Notes under the pieces: generated by a model
Databases searched by the model: none
What the model saw: only the letters and a program-made list of their open reading frames with translations
Told to the model about the DNA's origin: nothing
DNA from: Verrucomicrobiaceae bacterium
GTDB lineage: Bacteria; Verrucomicrobiota; Verrucomicrobiia; Verrucomicrobiales; Akkermansiaceae
NCBI GenBank assembly: GCA_027485615.1
Contig: JAIXQS010000118.1
Coordinates: 1-48,411, forward strand
DNA length: 48,411 bases
Reading direction: 5' to 3'
Program-made: the position numbers and the translations under genes
Shown: piece after piece, positions 25,559 to 34,169 of the stretch
Layout: every line of letters starts with the position of its first letter
How positions within the stretch are numbered: the first letter of the stretch is position 1

Positions 25559-27992
25559 GGCGCAACTAAGCAATAACACCCGGAAGAAGATCGGCAAACG
25601 CCGCTTCTACAAGCGCAAAACCTTTTGGCTGGTGGGCTTGCTGCTCGCCCTGATCGCGGGGGGGGGGGGCTTTCTGTTTGTGGAGCAATACACCCGCGAA
25701 TACCGCGAGCGGGCGGTAACCTATGATCTCGGACAGATCAACAAGCTGGAGGTGCCGAGCCTCATCCTCGACCGAAACGGGAAGGAGATCGGGCGGATTT
25801 TTGTCCAGAACCGCAGCATCATGCCGATCGGGGATGTGCCCGGGCTTTTCATCGATACGCTGTGTGCGGGTGAGGACTCGCGCTTCAAGTCGCATTCGGG
25901 TGTGGACTACATCGGCATCGTCCGCGCCCTCAAGCTGAACTACCAGGCGGGTGAAACCACGCAGGGTGCGAGCACGATCACCATGCAGCTCGCGCGGAAC
26001 GCCTATCCGCTCAAGCAGGATGCGGCGGCGCGCGGCGAGGGCGGGGTGCAGCGGAAAATGGTCGAGGCGTTTCTCGCGATGCGCATCGAGGAGCGGTATT
26101 CGAAACGGGAGATTCTCGAATACTACCTCAACCGGATATACTTCGGCAGCGGCTTCTACGGGCTGCGTTCCGCCTCGCTGGGGTATTTCGGAAAGGAACC
26201 GAAGGATCTGAATGTCCAGGAGTGCGCCACCATCGTCGGACTGATCAAGAACCCGACGAAAAACTCTCCTCTCAACAGCCTCAAGGATAGCCGCAAGGCG
26301 CGCGACATGGTGCTGGGACGTATGAACGAGGAGGGGATGCTGTCCGCGAAGGAACTCGCGGAGACGAGAGCCAAACCCTTGCATGTGAATCCCAAGCCGC
26401 TTCGTCGCGGCACCTCACACCTATACGAGCGCATCGCGGATGGGGTTGCCGGATCGCTGGGTGTGGATGGGCTGGCAGCCGGAGGGTATACGATTCATAC
26501 GACCATTTCCTCGGAAGTGCAGAACGCGGCGGAAAAGGCGCTGGCCGTCTCTCTGTCTGGCGCCGAGAAACATCCCGGTTTCACCCGCCAGAAGTATTCC
26601 GAATACGACCGCCAAGGAAAGAACGCCGATCCAGCCTACCTGCAGGGTGCCGTTTTCATGGTGGATCATGCCACCGGCGAGGTGCTGGCGCATGTCGGTG
26701 GCAGGGATTACGCGGAGGTTCCCTATGATTTCATCGAGATGGGAAAACGTCCCATGGGCACCGCGTTTTTCCCATTCCTGTATTCCGCCGCGCTCGCCGA
26801 CAAGCACTCGCCCGCGGCCATGCTTGAGGACGAACCGATGGACAACCGCGCGGTCATGGTAGGCGGGCAGGAAGGCATTCTCGGCGAGTGGGGCATGGAG
26901 GTGCCTTCGCCGAAATACGATGGAATGATCAGCCTGAGGCGGGCGTTCACGCACGCGAAGATCGCGGCGACGGTGAGGCTCGGCGGCGAGATCGGCATCC
27001 AGCGCATCATCGACGCGGCGGTGGCATTCGGATTCTCGATGAAGGATTCGAAGCCGCTGCCGAGGGTTAGCGTCGGTTGGGAACCCGCTTCGTTGAAACA
27101 GGCGGTCACGGCGATGTCCACGTTTCCGCTCGGTGGCCGGCGCGGCGCGGCGAAATTTTCCTATATCGACAGGATCGAGAACTCTGAGGGGCGTGTGGTC
27201 TACCGGCGGAAGCCTTCCGCAAACCCTTCAGGGCGGCTGCTGGACTCGGCGGTCGCCTGGCAAGTCCACAGCATGATGGCCGGCGGCATGACCGATGGCA
27301 GCGCCCGTGGGCTGGCGGGTAGCCTGTTGGAAAAACCGTTTCCCGGCGCGGGCAAGGGCGGGACGACCCATGACTTCGCGGACACGTGGTTTCTCGGATA
27401 CAATGGTCGCGTCACATGCGGTGTGTGGACGGGTTTCCTGCAAGGCAACAGCGAGCCGATCTATCCCGGCGCGTTCAGCCGCGATCTCTCCATGCCCGTT
27501 TGGGCGGCGGCGATGAATGCGGCGGCACCCGCTTTCGGTGGCGGAAGCATCGATAGGCCCGACTCCCTCGCTGAGGTGGAGATCTGTTCGGTTTCCGGCC
27601 AGCGGGCCACCCAGTTTTGCCAGGAAATGGTCGAGGATGTCTCTTCCGGCACGGTTCGGTCAAAGAGCACGAAGACCGCCGAGTATTTCCGCGAGGGTAC
27701 GCAAAACCTGCCGTTCTGCACCCATCACTCCGGTGCGATGGCCGGTGACGCTGATCCCAGCTACGCGTTGGGAAGCATGCCTGCCCTGGATGCCCTGCCG
27801 ATTCTTCCCAAATCTCCCGTCCTGATCGGCGAGGATCCCTACCATACCGAGCTTCCCAGTTACGCCGGTGGCGGCGGGCGCACCGGCTTTGTGAGCCGCA
27901 GTACGAATGTCCTCGATAGCCTGGATCTGGGTGACTTCGACGATACGATCCGGATGACCAAGCCGCCAAGGCTGGAGATCCAGCCGGATTGA
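25557..27992 (+). CDS. Class A penicillin-binding protein, GT51 intact, transpeptidase motifs lost
   Basis: The 811-residue protein has a membrane anchor (about 22-42) and a complete GT51 glycosyltransferase: catalytic E106 in GEDSRFKSHSG, GASTITMQLARN and RKMVEAFLAMRIEERYSK, followed by LEYYLNRIYFGSGFYGL. This part should polymerise lipid II into glycan. The transpeptidase part (about 360-640) keeps the fold, but its motifs are changed. The SxxK region reads GTAFFPF (T402, F405), the SxN region reads THAKIA, and KTG reads GKGGTT (600-602). Acylation by beta-lactams or cross-linking therefore looks impossible. A 12-G run lies in the membrane segment. The downstream gene converges, the two stops abutting in TGATCA. 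Confidence 0.9.
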   Translation: MAQLSNNTRKKIGKRRFYKRKTFWLVGLLLALIAGGGGFLFVEQYTREYRERAVTYDLGQINKLEVPSLILDRNGKEIGRIFVQNRSIMPIGDVPGLFIDTLCAGEDSRFKSHSGVDYIGIVRALKLNYQAGETTQGASTITMQLARNAYPLKQDAAARGEGGVQRKMVEAFLAMRIEERYSKREILEYYLNRIYFGSGFYGLRSASLGYFGKEPKDLNVQECATIVGLIKNPTKNSPLNSLKDSRKARDMVLGRMNEEGMLSAKELAETRAKPLHVNPKPLRRGTSHLYERIADGVAGSLGVDGLAAGGYTIHTTISSEVQNAAEKALAVSLSGAEKHPGFTRQKYSEYDRQGKNADPAYLQGAVFMVDHATGEVLAHVGGRDYAEVPYDFIEMGKRPMGTAFFPFLYSAALADKHSPAAMLEDEPMDNRAVMVGGQEGILGEWGMEVPSPKYDGMISLRRAFTHAKIAATVRLGGEIGIQRIIDAAVAFGFSMKDSKPLPRVSVGWEPASLKQAVTAMSTFPLGGRRGAAKFSYIDRIENSEGRVVYRRKPSANPSGRLLDSAVAWQVHSMMAGGMTDGSARGLAGSLLEKPFPGAGKGGTTHDFADTWFLGYNGRVTCGVWTGFLQGNSEPIYPGAFSRDLSMPVWAAAMNAAAPAFGGGSIDRPDSLAEVEICSVSGQRATQFCQEMVEDVSSGTVRSKSTKTAEYFREGTQNLPFCTHHSGAMAGDADPSYALGSMPALDALPILPKSPVLIGEDPYHTELPSYAGGGGRTGFVSRSTNVLDSLDLGDFDDTIRMTKPPRLEIQPD
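25658..25669 (+). repeat. Poly-G tract (12 G) in the penicillin-binding protein gene
   Basis: Twelve consecutive G lie in the N-terminal membrane-anchor codons of the gene (residues 34-38, AGGGG). The frame is intact at this length. Tracts this long are prone to slippage, so the gene may switch in and out of frame. A sequencing error in the run is the main alternative. Confidence 0.85.
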
Positions 27993-29393
27993 TCAACGCA
28001 GCAGGACGGGTTTCGCCGCCGGGTTGGCTTGGTAAAATACCCGGCCGGGAAAACCGAATGTGCGCATGTCGAGTGCCGCGCGCTGGGGCGTGCTCAGCGG
28101 GGTGAGTTGTGGAGGTGATGAATCGGTTTGGGTGTGCATCGAGATGACCGCCAGACTTTCCGGAGCGGCGACGATCCGGAGGTTGGCGGCGAATCTCCCG
28201 TCAAACAGCGCCATGCCGTTTCCGAGAAGGCTGACATCATCCCCAACAAGCCGGGCGTCGAGGCATCTCAGCACGCCGCGCTGTAACATCACCAGCCCTT
28301 GCCCATGGCTGAAGAAAGTCTTGTGGCCCAAATATTCGGCGTTGATCGAGAGGGCCTGGAACATCGATTTTCCCTGCCATGATCCGGGTATGAGCAGAAA
28401 TCCCTCGCAGTGGGACTGACCGACGATGGAACCAAGCTTCGCCCGGGTCGTTTCCGACAGCACGATTTCCCGGCCATCCTGTTTCGGCAAAACCCCGCCA
28501 ATGAGAAATGGAAATCCCGGAGTGAGGCCGATCTTCGCTTCCAGCCTGCAGCCGATTCCCAGAATGCGGGTATCGAACGCCCCGACACCCAGGACCGGCG
28601 ATTGCCATTCGATTGGAATCCTGATGGCATCCTGAATGGGGTTTCCCAAAACACTGATTCCGTCCAGGAAAAGCTCAGATCTCGAGTTCTTACCTCCGAT
28701 CGGAAGGCCGCCATTGATGCGCGAAATCCGGTAAAGCGGCTCTTTTGACATGGCGCTCACGACACTCACCTTGGCATCGGTGAAGGTCATCCAGACGGTG
28801 GGTTCCATGACGACAACAGCTGCCCGGGATGGCGGAATTTCCGGTTTTGCGGCAAGCGCCGCTTCGGGCTGCGGGATTTGATTTTGGGGTGGCGCGGGGA
28901 CAGCACTTGGGGCTGCGGGAGTGATGCCATCCGGCTGCTGCGCCTGCGCGACGAGGTCGGGCGGTTCTGCCGCAACGGTAGGCTCCATGGCCGTCGTGCC
29001 CGGGAGTTGCGAAAACATCTCGATGGCGACCGTAAGTTCCGGTTTTCGAATTTCGATGCCGCGGATCCTGATCCGCTTGTCCAGCAGAGCCTGCCAATCC
29101 GGATGGATGCGTATTGATTCCGCCGCAAGAATGGGCGTGGGAGTGGCTTTGCTAAGCCGATCCGGTTGCTGGACGAGAAGGCCGTAAACCGTGAAACCAT
29201 TCCATGGCGACCAGGTGCAGCCCTGCACGGAGTTTTCAAGCCGGATCGACCGCTGGATGCGCGCCGCCACGAATGAGCGTCCCTTGGGGCTCATCAGCAA
29301 CAGGTTGCTTATGCCGAAGGCGAGAGGAGGGCCGATGACTGCGATGGCGAGAGCGCTGAAACCCAGCCATTTTATCCGGCGCCTTTTCAGCAT
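27993..29393 (-). CDS. AsmA-like inner-membrane-anchored protein
   Basis: The 466-residue protein has one N-terminal membrane helix (about 9-30) followed by a beta-rich periplasmic part. The stretch IRIHPDWQALLDKRIRIRGI then EIRKPELTVAIE matches the repeated pattern of AsmA-type lipid-transfer proteins. A proline/alanine-rich linker (about 145-185) follows. The assignment is weak and rests on that pattern and topology. The next gene upstream ends 3 bp before its start, so the two form an operon. Confidence 0.6.
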   Translation of the reverse strand: MLKRRRIKWLGFSALAIAVIGPPLAFGISNLLLMSPKGRSFVAARIQRSIRLENSVQGCTWSPWNGFTVYGLLVQQPDRLSKATPTPILAAESIRIHPDWQALLDKRIRIRGIEIRKPELTVAIEMFSQLPGTTAMEPTVAAEPPDLVAQAQQPDGITPAAPSAVPAPPQNQIPQPEAALAAKPEIPPSRAAVVVMEPTVWMTFTDAKVSVVSAMSKEPLYRISRINGGLPIGGKNSRSELFLDGISVLGNPIQDAIRIPIEWQSPVLGVGAFDTRILGIGCRLEAKIGLTPGFPFLIGGVLPKQDGREIVLSETTRAKLGSIVGQSHCEGFLLIPGSWQGKSMFQALSINAEYLGHKTFFSHGQGLVMLQRGVLRCLDARLVGDDVSLLGNGMALFDGRFAANLRIVAAPESLAVISMHTQTDSSPPQLTPLSTPQRAALDMRTFGFPGRVFYQANPAAKPVLLR

Positions 29394-29396
29394 GGA

Positions 29397-30110
29397 TCAG
29401 CGTGGCTTGGGTTGGGTCGGCAGTTGCCCTGCTTTGCCCAGCGCGAAACGAAGCACGAGGCTTTTGTCGAGCAGACGGCTGCCCTCCGATGAGATCTCCT
29501 GCACCCGGTAAACCAGCAAGCCGAACTCCTTGTCGTCATATCGGCCGACCGCGAAGTTCTCCTTGATCATGCCTAGCCCCGTTTCCTCCTCAAGCCGCCA
29601 CTCATGCCCGGACCAGGCGCCGAGGATGCTCGTGGCATCGGCCTTGATGTCCTCGAGGCGTTTCATCTCACCGTTCGGCGAGCGGTAGACGTCCTTTTCC
29701 GGATCATAGCGCAGGGTCGAAATGACGCCCGCCTCTCCGGTGGCCGTAAGCGACCACGTTTTCCCGAAAGTCTCGCGCAGCACCAGAACCACCTCTGCCG
29801 CGGTCTTGAAATCGCGCTTCGCCCACAGTGCGAGGTAATCGTCGTATTCCTCTTTCGTCAGACCGAGATTCTCGTGGAAGGGCATCGGCGCGCCCGGCTT
29901 CGAGGCCTTGGTATATTCCGCGAACCACTCCTTGTTCTTCCTCGCCGATGCCTCGACCTTTGCGATGTATTTTTCAATCTCCGGCGGCGGCACTACGATC
30001 CCTATGCTCGCCTTGACCGGCACATCCTTCTCCAGAAGGCCTTTGAAAATTTTAGGAGCCTCGGCATGGAGGGGAGCGATCAGAAGTAGCAGGACGGGGA
30101 GGAATTTCAT
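29397..30110 (-). CDS. Exported protein of unknown function
   Basis: The 237-residue protein has a signal peptide (MKFLPVLLLLIAPLHAEA). The mature part has a charged helical region (EIEKYIAKVEASARKNKEWF, then EYDDYLALWAKRDFKTAAEV) and a beta-rich C-terminal half (GEAGVISTLRYDPEKDVYRS, RLEEETGLGMIKENFAVGRY). I do not recognise a family. The open frame runs into the downstream tRNA-Val gene at its 5' side, so the ATG at 30110 is used. It precedes the AsmA-like gene by 3 bp. Confidence 0.7.
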   Translation of the reverse strand: MKFLPVLLLLIAPLHAEAPKIFKGLLEKDVPVKASIGIVVPPPEIEKYIAKVEASARKNKEWFAEYTKASKPGAPMPFHENLGLTKEEYDDYLALWAKRDFKTAAEVVLVLRETFGKTWSLTATGEAGVISTLRYDPEKDVYRSPNGEMKRLEDIKADATSILGAWSGHEWRLEEETGLGMIKENFAVGRYDDKEFGLLVYRVQEISSEGSRLLDKSLVLRFALGKAGQLPTQPKPR

Positions 30111-30265
30111 ATCGTGGGGGAAAGGCTGTGCGGGGAGCGCCCGCAACTCAAGACGCAATCTCGTGCGCAGAGCCGTTCCGGCATTTCGGAAAATCCGTTG
30201 AAAAAGGGGTTGCGTGGTGACCGGTTTCCCCCCTAGCTTCGCGCCCCCGGCGGCAACGCAGGCAA

Positions 30266-30340
30266 GCGCGGTTAGCTCAGTGGTAGAGCACCTCCCTGAC
30301 ACGGAGGGGGTCACTGGTTCGAACCCAGTATCGCGCACCA
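30266..30340 (+). tRNA. tRNA-Val (anticodon GAC), CCA encoded
   Basis: The 75-nt gene has acceptor stem GCGCGGT/ATCGCGC with one G-T pair, a D arm, anticodon stem CCTCC/GGAGG around loop CTGACAC (anticodon GAC, reads GTC and GTT), T arm CTGG-TTCGAAC-CCAG, and an encoded CCA. No repeat of its 3' end was seen downstream, so no islet is attached here. Confidence 0.96.
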
Positions 30341-30384
30341 TCCTTATTCAGTCATTTACAGCCCCAGTTGGTGGCGTGGCGTGT

Positions 30385-30425
30385 GCCCGAGTGGCTTGAT
30401 AGTTCGGGCCAAAACACAGTTTTGG
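30385..30425. terminator. Two adjoining hairpins after tRNA-Val
   Basis: GCCCGA (30385-30390) pairs with TCGGGC (30404-30409). CCAAAA (30409-30414) pairs with TTTTGG (30420-30425). They lie between tRNA-Val and the convergent repeat-protein gene and could end both transcripts. Confidence 0.4.
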
Positions 30426-30465
30426 ACGCTACTGCGCCTTCCTGAAATGGGAGGCCGGAGGCCAG

Positions 30466-31020
30466 CTACCTCACTCCCGATGTCGGCATGGGGGCTCTCG
30501 CTGCTCCCTGGCACTTCCCACTGCCGGAGCTGCTGCTGACCAGGCGACCGGATGCATCACGCCGGGTGCCGCTGAAAGATCCCGAGGGGCTGACGTTGGT
30601 CGTCGTCTGGTTGCCGGTCAGTCGTCCTGATGCGTCACGATACTGTGTGCGGCTGCCACTCCCCGAAAAATTGTTCGAGGTGGCACTACCCGTCGTGCGC
30701 CCGTTGGCATCCCTGTAGGTGGTGCGGAACGAACCGGATGAACTGCCCTGCGTGGTCGCCGATCCTGTCGCTCTTCCGTGCGCATCACGAAAAGTGGTTT
30801 GCCCACCGCCGCCCGCGCTTACCTGGGTCGTAGCAGTTCCGATGACCCGTCCGGAAGCATCGCGGATCACCGCCCGCTCAGTGCTGCCCGATTGCTTCTG
30901 GCGATCAATGGTCTGAACCACCCGCCCCGAAGCGTCACGAACCACCTCCCGGCAGGTCTGTGCGCGTGAAACTGTGGAGAGAACGAAAAACAACAGGGTA
31001 GGGAGCAGGATCGCTTTCAT
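30466..31020 (-). CDS. Exported protein of six 25-residue RDASGR repeats
   Basis: The 184-residue protein has a signal peptide (MKAILLPTLLFFVLSTVSRA) and then six units, each starting RDASGR, RDAHGR or RDANGR at residues 28, 53, 78, 103, 128 and 154. The period is 25 (last 26), with a core such as RDASGRLTGNQTT and a Ser/Gly/Thr-rich remainder. The period and composition suggest a beta-solenoid or a flexible surface protein. Similar RDxxGRTTGTAT repeats occur in hypothetical proteins of other bacteria, as far as I recall. No catalytic motif is visible. Confidence 0.8.
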   Translation of the reverse strand: MKAILLPTLLFFVLSTVSRAQTCREVVRDASGRVVQTIDRQKQSGSTERAVIRDASGRVIGTATTQVSAGGGGQTTFRDAHGRATGSATTQGSSSGSFRTTYRDANGRTTGSATSNNFSGSGSRTQYRDASGRLTGNQTTTNVSPSGSFSGTRRDASGRLVSSSSGSGKCQGAARAPMPTSGVR

Positions 31021-31142
31021 GCAGGGAAAGCGACGGGCGGGGAGGGGATTTATTCGATTTTGAGAAGAAAAAAAGCAGCCTTCGATTCAACTCCATCTTC
31101 GGCTTCCGCTCGGACGACAAAGGTATCCACAACAGCCGCACG

Positions 31143-31712
31143 ATGATACTGGCGGAACTAAGCGCTCTCCTGGCCGAGAACCTTCCCGGCGCGGAGCTTG
31201 TCCATGACCGTTTCCACATCATCGCCAACCTCAACACTGCCCTCGACGAGGTGCGCCGCAGCGAGTGGCGCGCGGCGAACGCGGAGGGGAAGAAGGTGAT
31301 CAAAGGCTCGCGATTCCTGCTGATGGCCGGGTCCGGGAAGCTCGACGGCGAGGGGTTCGCACGGCTGGCCGAGCTGACCGCCATCAATGCGAGGATCTCC
31401 ACCGCCTGCATCCTCAAGGAAGAGTTCCGGCACATCTACGCGGTGGCAACCAGTGTCCGGTCGGGCGCGGTGCGCATCAGGCGTTGGTGCGGGCTGGTCG
31501 AGGAATCGGGCATGGAGCCGTTGCGTCGCTTCGCGCGCGGACTGCTCCGCGACCTGCCTGCAATCACCGCCTTTTTCAAACACCGCATCACCTCGGGCAA
31601 GATCGAGAGCTTCAACAACCAGATCGCAAGACTCATCCACCGGGCATGCGGAATGACCAACCTAGGTCACCTGTTCCTCAAGATGAGGGCTCAATCTCTC
31701 AAGCAAACCTGA
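31143..31712 (+). pseudogene. ISL3-type transposase, 3' part only
   Basis: The 189-residue frame matches the C-terminal half of ISL3-family DDE transposases: LPGAELVHDRFHIIANLNTA, LDEVRRSEWRAANAEGKKVI followed by KGSRFLL, and RITSGKIESFNNQIARLIHR with the conserved glutamate. A full protein is about 400 residues, so the N-terminal half with the first catalytic aspartate is missing. After the stop, the reverse complement of GAGAGCCAATTTTGAGCC (31715-31732) starts GGCTC, like an ISL3 terminal repeat. No left end was found. Confidence 0.8.
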
Positions 31713-31732
31713 CGGAGAGCCAATTTTGAGCC

Positions 31733-31922
31733 GATCGACAACAGCGCATGGTCCACGTTGGGATCTTTTTCGACCATGCTCGCGGGCAATGACATGAATC
31801 TGGTCTGGACCGTAGTTCCCGAGCCATCGGCGGTGATCGTTGCAAGCCCGGGTGTCATTGGCCTTTTGGTCCGACGCACGCGCAACCCTCGCATGCTAAG
31901 GAGAATACAGACACATGAATGA
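31733..31922 (+). pseudogene. Orphan PEP-CTERM sorting tail of a truncated secreted protein
   Basis: The frame has no start codon and begins right after the presumed IS end. It ends ...VPEPSAVIVASPGVIGLLVR followed by Arg-rich residues and a stop, a complete PEP-CTERM signal: a V-PEP box, a hydrophobic helix and a basic tail. The preceding GSFSTMLAGNDMNLVWTV is typical of the beta domain just before such tails. Insertion of the ISL3 element, or a deletion with it, probably removed the rest of the gene. Confidence 0.75.
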
Positions 31923-32059
31923 TCATAGCGCGAAGGCACCGCGGCAAAACGGAAGCCTAGGTTCCGATTTCTGTAGTCTGGCGCGTATCTGTAGCGAGAG
32001 GATGAGCGGCATTTCCGGTGCCCGCCATTGCTACTACCGCCAGCGGGCGACACCGAAAC
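31896..32059 (-). pseudogene. Fragment of a formylglycine-enzyme / C-type-lectin-fold domain
   Basis: On the minus strand a 54-codon frame with no start reads SPAGGSSNGGHRKCRSSSRY then RYAPDYRNRNLGFRFAAVPS. This matches the C-terminal RGGSW...CRSA.R...P..R...GFR pattern of FGE-sulfatase (SUMF1) domains, a fold also used by variable proteins of diversity-generating retroelements. An in-frame TAG precedes it, and no reverse transcriptase gene is in the window. It is therefore read as a decayed gene end, in the otherwise empty 339-bp gap before the response regulator. Confidence 0.6.
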
Positions 32060-32261
32060 CTACAACACGCTAATCGCTCGCTAATCGGCATGGGCTGAGA
32101 AATACACCCCGCCTCGAGGGTCAACCCGATCTCGATGGCAATCTCGGCCATTGATACAAAAAGCTGGCTCCGTTTGGCGGGGCCACTTCACAGACCCCTT
32201 ATCATTCCCACTCCAAGTGCAACTGCTTTCGCCGGCCCTTGCTTCTCAACCAAATGGCTTT

Positions 32262-33041
32262 TTACAGCGCTGCCCGGAGGCGTTTGCTCTCCAGGTTGCT
32301 AAGTTGAATCGGCTCCTTGGCACCCAGCAGCTGGAGCTCCCATGTGGAGAGATTTTTTTTGACCATCTTGGCTACAGATTGAGTGTTCACGAGCAGGCTG
32401 CGACTGACTTTTGCAAAGAGGTTCGCGGGCAGTTGGCCCTGCCAGTAGAAGAGGGTCTGTTTCATCATGAGGGTTTTGCCTTCATTCAGGAGAATCCGGG
32501 TGTAATCGCCATGAGCCTCGATGGCGGCGATCTCCAATACTTTCACCATCATGGAAAGAGATTTATCGCGAAGTAACACGAGGTCCTCGGCTTCAAGTCG
32601 TTCTCCTGCTTTGGCGGCCGGGTGAGGCTCGCCTGTTTCAGAAACTGGCGGCTTGGACAGGCGGAGGATCGTCTTAGCGAGCCTCGCTGGGCTGACCGGC
32701 TTGGTGAGATAGTCTAAGGCATTGGCCTCGAACGCTCGGATGGCATACTCGTCGTAGGCCGTGACAAAGACAATCGCCGGCTGGGGGGCGAGATTCTCGA
32801 GCTTCGGAAGAAGGGCGAAGCCATTCTTTTTCGGCATCTGGATATCGAGAAAAATCAGGTCGGGCTTGAGCGTTTGTACCAGATCGTTTGCCGAGTTGAC
32901 ATCTTCCGCCTCTCCCACGATCTCGATCTCGGGGTGGGATTTGAGGCGGTTTTTGAGGTGGACTCTGGCCGTGGGCTCGTCATCCACCAGGATGACGCGG
33001 AAACGCGCTGGAGAAGCCGGGGTGGGGGTATTCCTGTTCAT
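32262..33041 (-). CDS. LytTR-family response regulator
   Basis: This is a 259-residue regulator. The receiver domain (about 14-130) has acidic residues DDE at 20-22, phospho-acceptor D66 (IFLDIQMP) and the conserved lysine in DYLTKPVS. A linker leads to a C-terminal LytTR DNA-binding domain (about 155-259), including AAIEAHGDYTRILLNEGKTL, FAKVSRSLLVNTQSVAKM and LSNLESKRLRAAL. LytTR regulators bind paired direct repeats and often control extracellular or cell-surface genes. The gene begins 6 bp after the kinase stop, so the two form one operon. The large secreted-protein operon starts on the other side of the kinase, in the opposite direction, and is a plausible target. Confidence 0.93.
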   Translation of the reverse strand: MNRNTPTPASPARFRVILVDDEPTARVHLKNRLKSHPEIEIVGEAEDVNSANDLVQTLKPDLIFLDIQMPKKNGFALLPKLENLAPQPAIVFVTAYDEYAIRAFEANALDYLTKPVSPARLAKTILRLSKPPVSETGEPHPAAKAGERLEAEDLVLLRDKSLSMMVKVLEIAAIEAHGDYTRILLNEGKTLMMKQTLFYWQGQLPANLFAKVSRSLLVNTQSVAKMVKKNLSTWELQLLGAKEPIQLSNLESKRLRAAL

Positions 33042-33047
33042 GGTTTC

Positions 33048-34169
33048 CTATAAGTTAGAGCGCCTATTCCCATCGGAAACGAGAGGAAGCGTCACGCGTG
33101 CGAGCACGCGCTGCGGAGATTTATCATAAGTCAGGGAAGCGCGGTTGCCGTAGATCAGATGGAGGCGGCGGCGGAGATTGCTGATTCCGATACCTATGCC
33201 GTTGTCCTTTCCATGAGAAGTTGTGGAAGACGGCTCTACCCACGATCCCGTATTCTCCACCGTGAGGTGAAGCTCTCCGTCAGCGAGTTGTGCCTGGATC
33301 AGAATCGTGAGTGGCATCGGGCTGGTCTGCTGGCTATACTTGATTGCATTCTCAAGAAGCGGTTGTACCAGATACTTGGGAGTTTTCAAGGAGCGCGTTA
33401 GTTGGTTCGCATCGATCCGGTACACCAGATTTGCACCGAATCGGATCTTTTCCACATGGAGATAGTCCTCCAGGGCATTCAGCTCTTCTCCCAGAGGAGC
33501 TTGATCTTCATCACTCTTGTTCAGCGAGAAGCGGAGATAATCAGCCAGTGACTGGGTGAGCGTCTCCACTTTCTCTTTGTCATCACTCACGGCCATGACT
33601 GCCGTGAGGGCGTTGAAAAGGAAGTGGGGCTGCATTTGGTATCTGAGAAGCGCAAGCTCGCTTTTCTGGTGGCGGCGGTTCAGCTCAACTGAGTCAAAAA
33701 AGAGCGAGGCTGTGAAATAGGACCCGATCCAAAGGGCGAAAAAGAAGAGATCCATATAGAATCCCAACACCAACACACTGGTTCCTATGGGAAGAGTGGC
33801 TGCCAGAGGTCTGAATCGCTCTCGCAGAAATGGAATCTGCGTGGTGAAGAGAATTTCAACCGCTGTGCAAGAGATGGAAATCCCGAGAAGCAATAGGCCC
33901 ACTCGCAGAGGATGCCACCTCCTCGAATGAATCCGAAAAAACAGCGGGTGAAGAGAGCTGGTGATCAGAAATCCGTAGGCGGACTTGAGGAGGATCCATT
34001 CGAGGAGCGATACTTCAAATCCGCGCGGAATGATTTCGGCAGCTATCAGCAGACCACCCACGATTCCCTGAAGAAGAGTGTAAGCAACCCAGAAGCTGAT
34101 CTGCAGTTTCCAAAAGTAAGGAGACCCACGACTCTCAGTCATCTGATCGCCCAAGCGTTGACTAATCAT
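33048..34169 (-). CDS. LytS/YehU-type sensor histidine kinase
   Basis: This is a 373-residue membrane kinase. Four hydrophobic segments are likely in the first 160 residues (for example QISFWVAYTLLQGIVGGLLI and the VLVLGFYMDLFFFALWIG stretch). The phospho-acceptor His182 lies in LRYQMQPHFLFNALTAV, the His_kinase (PF06580) box. The ATP-binding region has LVQPLLENAIKYS (N box) and DNGIGIGISNLRRRLHLIYG (G box). I chose the ATG at 34169 because GGAG lies 8 nt upstream of it. It is cotranscribed with the LytTR regulator. Confidence 0.92.
   Translation of the reverse strand: MISQRLGDQMTESRGSPYFWKLQISFWVAYTLLQGIVGGLLIAAEIIPRGFEVSLLEWILLKSAYGFLITSSLHPLFFRIHSRRWHPLRVGLLLLGISISCTAVEILFTTQIPFLRERFRPLAATLPIGTSVLVLGFYMDLFFFALWIGSYFTASLFFDSVELNRRHQKSELALLRYQMQPHFLFNALTAVMAVSDDKEKVETLTQSLADYLRFSLNKSDEDQAPLGEELNALEDYLHVEKIRFGANLVYRIDANQLTRSLKTPKYLVQPLLENAIKYSQQTSPMPLTILIQAQLADGELHLTVENTGSWVEPSSTTSHGKDNGIGIGISNLRRRLHLIYGNRASLTYDKSPQRVLARVTLPLVSDGNRRSNL

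Noticed and set aside
30371..30430. tRNA-Leu/Ser-like piece (GTGCCCGAGTGGC) after tRNA-Val
   Set aside because: No acceptor or anticodon stem can be built. The sequence is better explained by two small hairpins.
31896..32059. A working diversity-generating retroelement target or template repeat
   Set aside because: No reverse transcriptase, no second copy of the fragment and an upstream in-frame stop. It is kept only as a fragment with a question.
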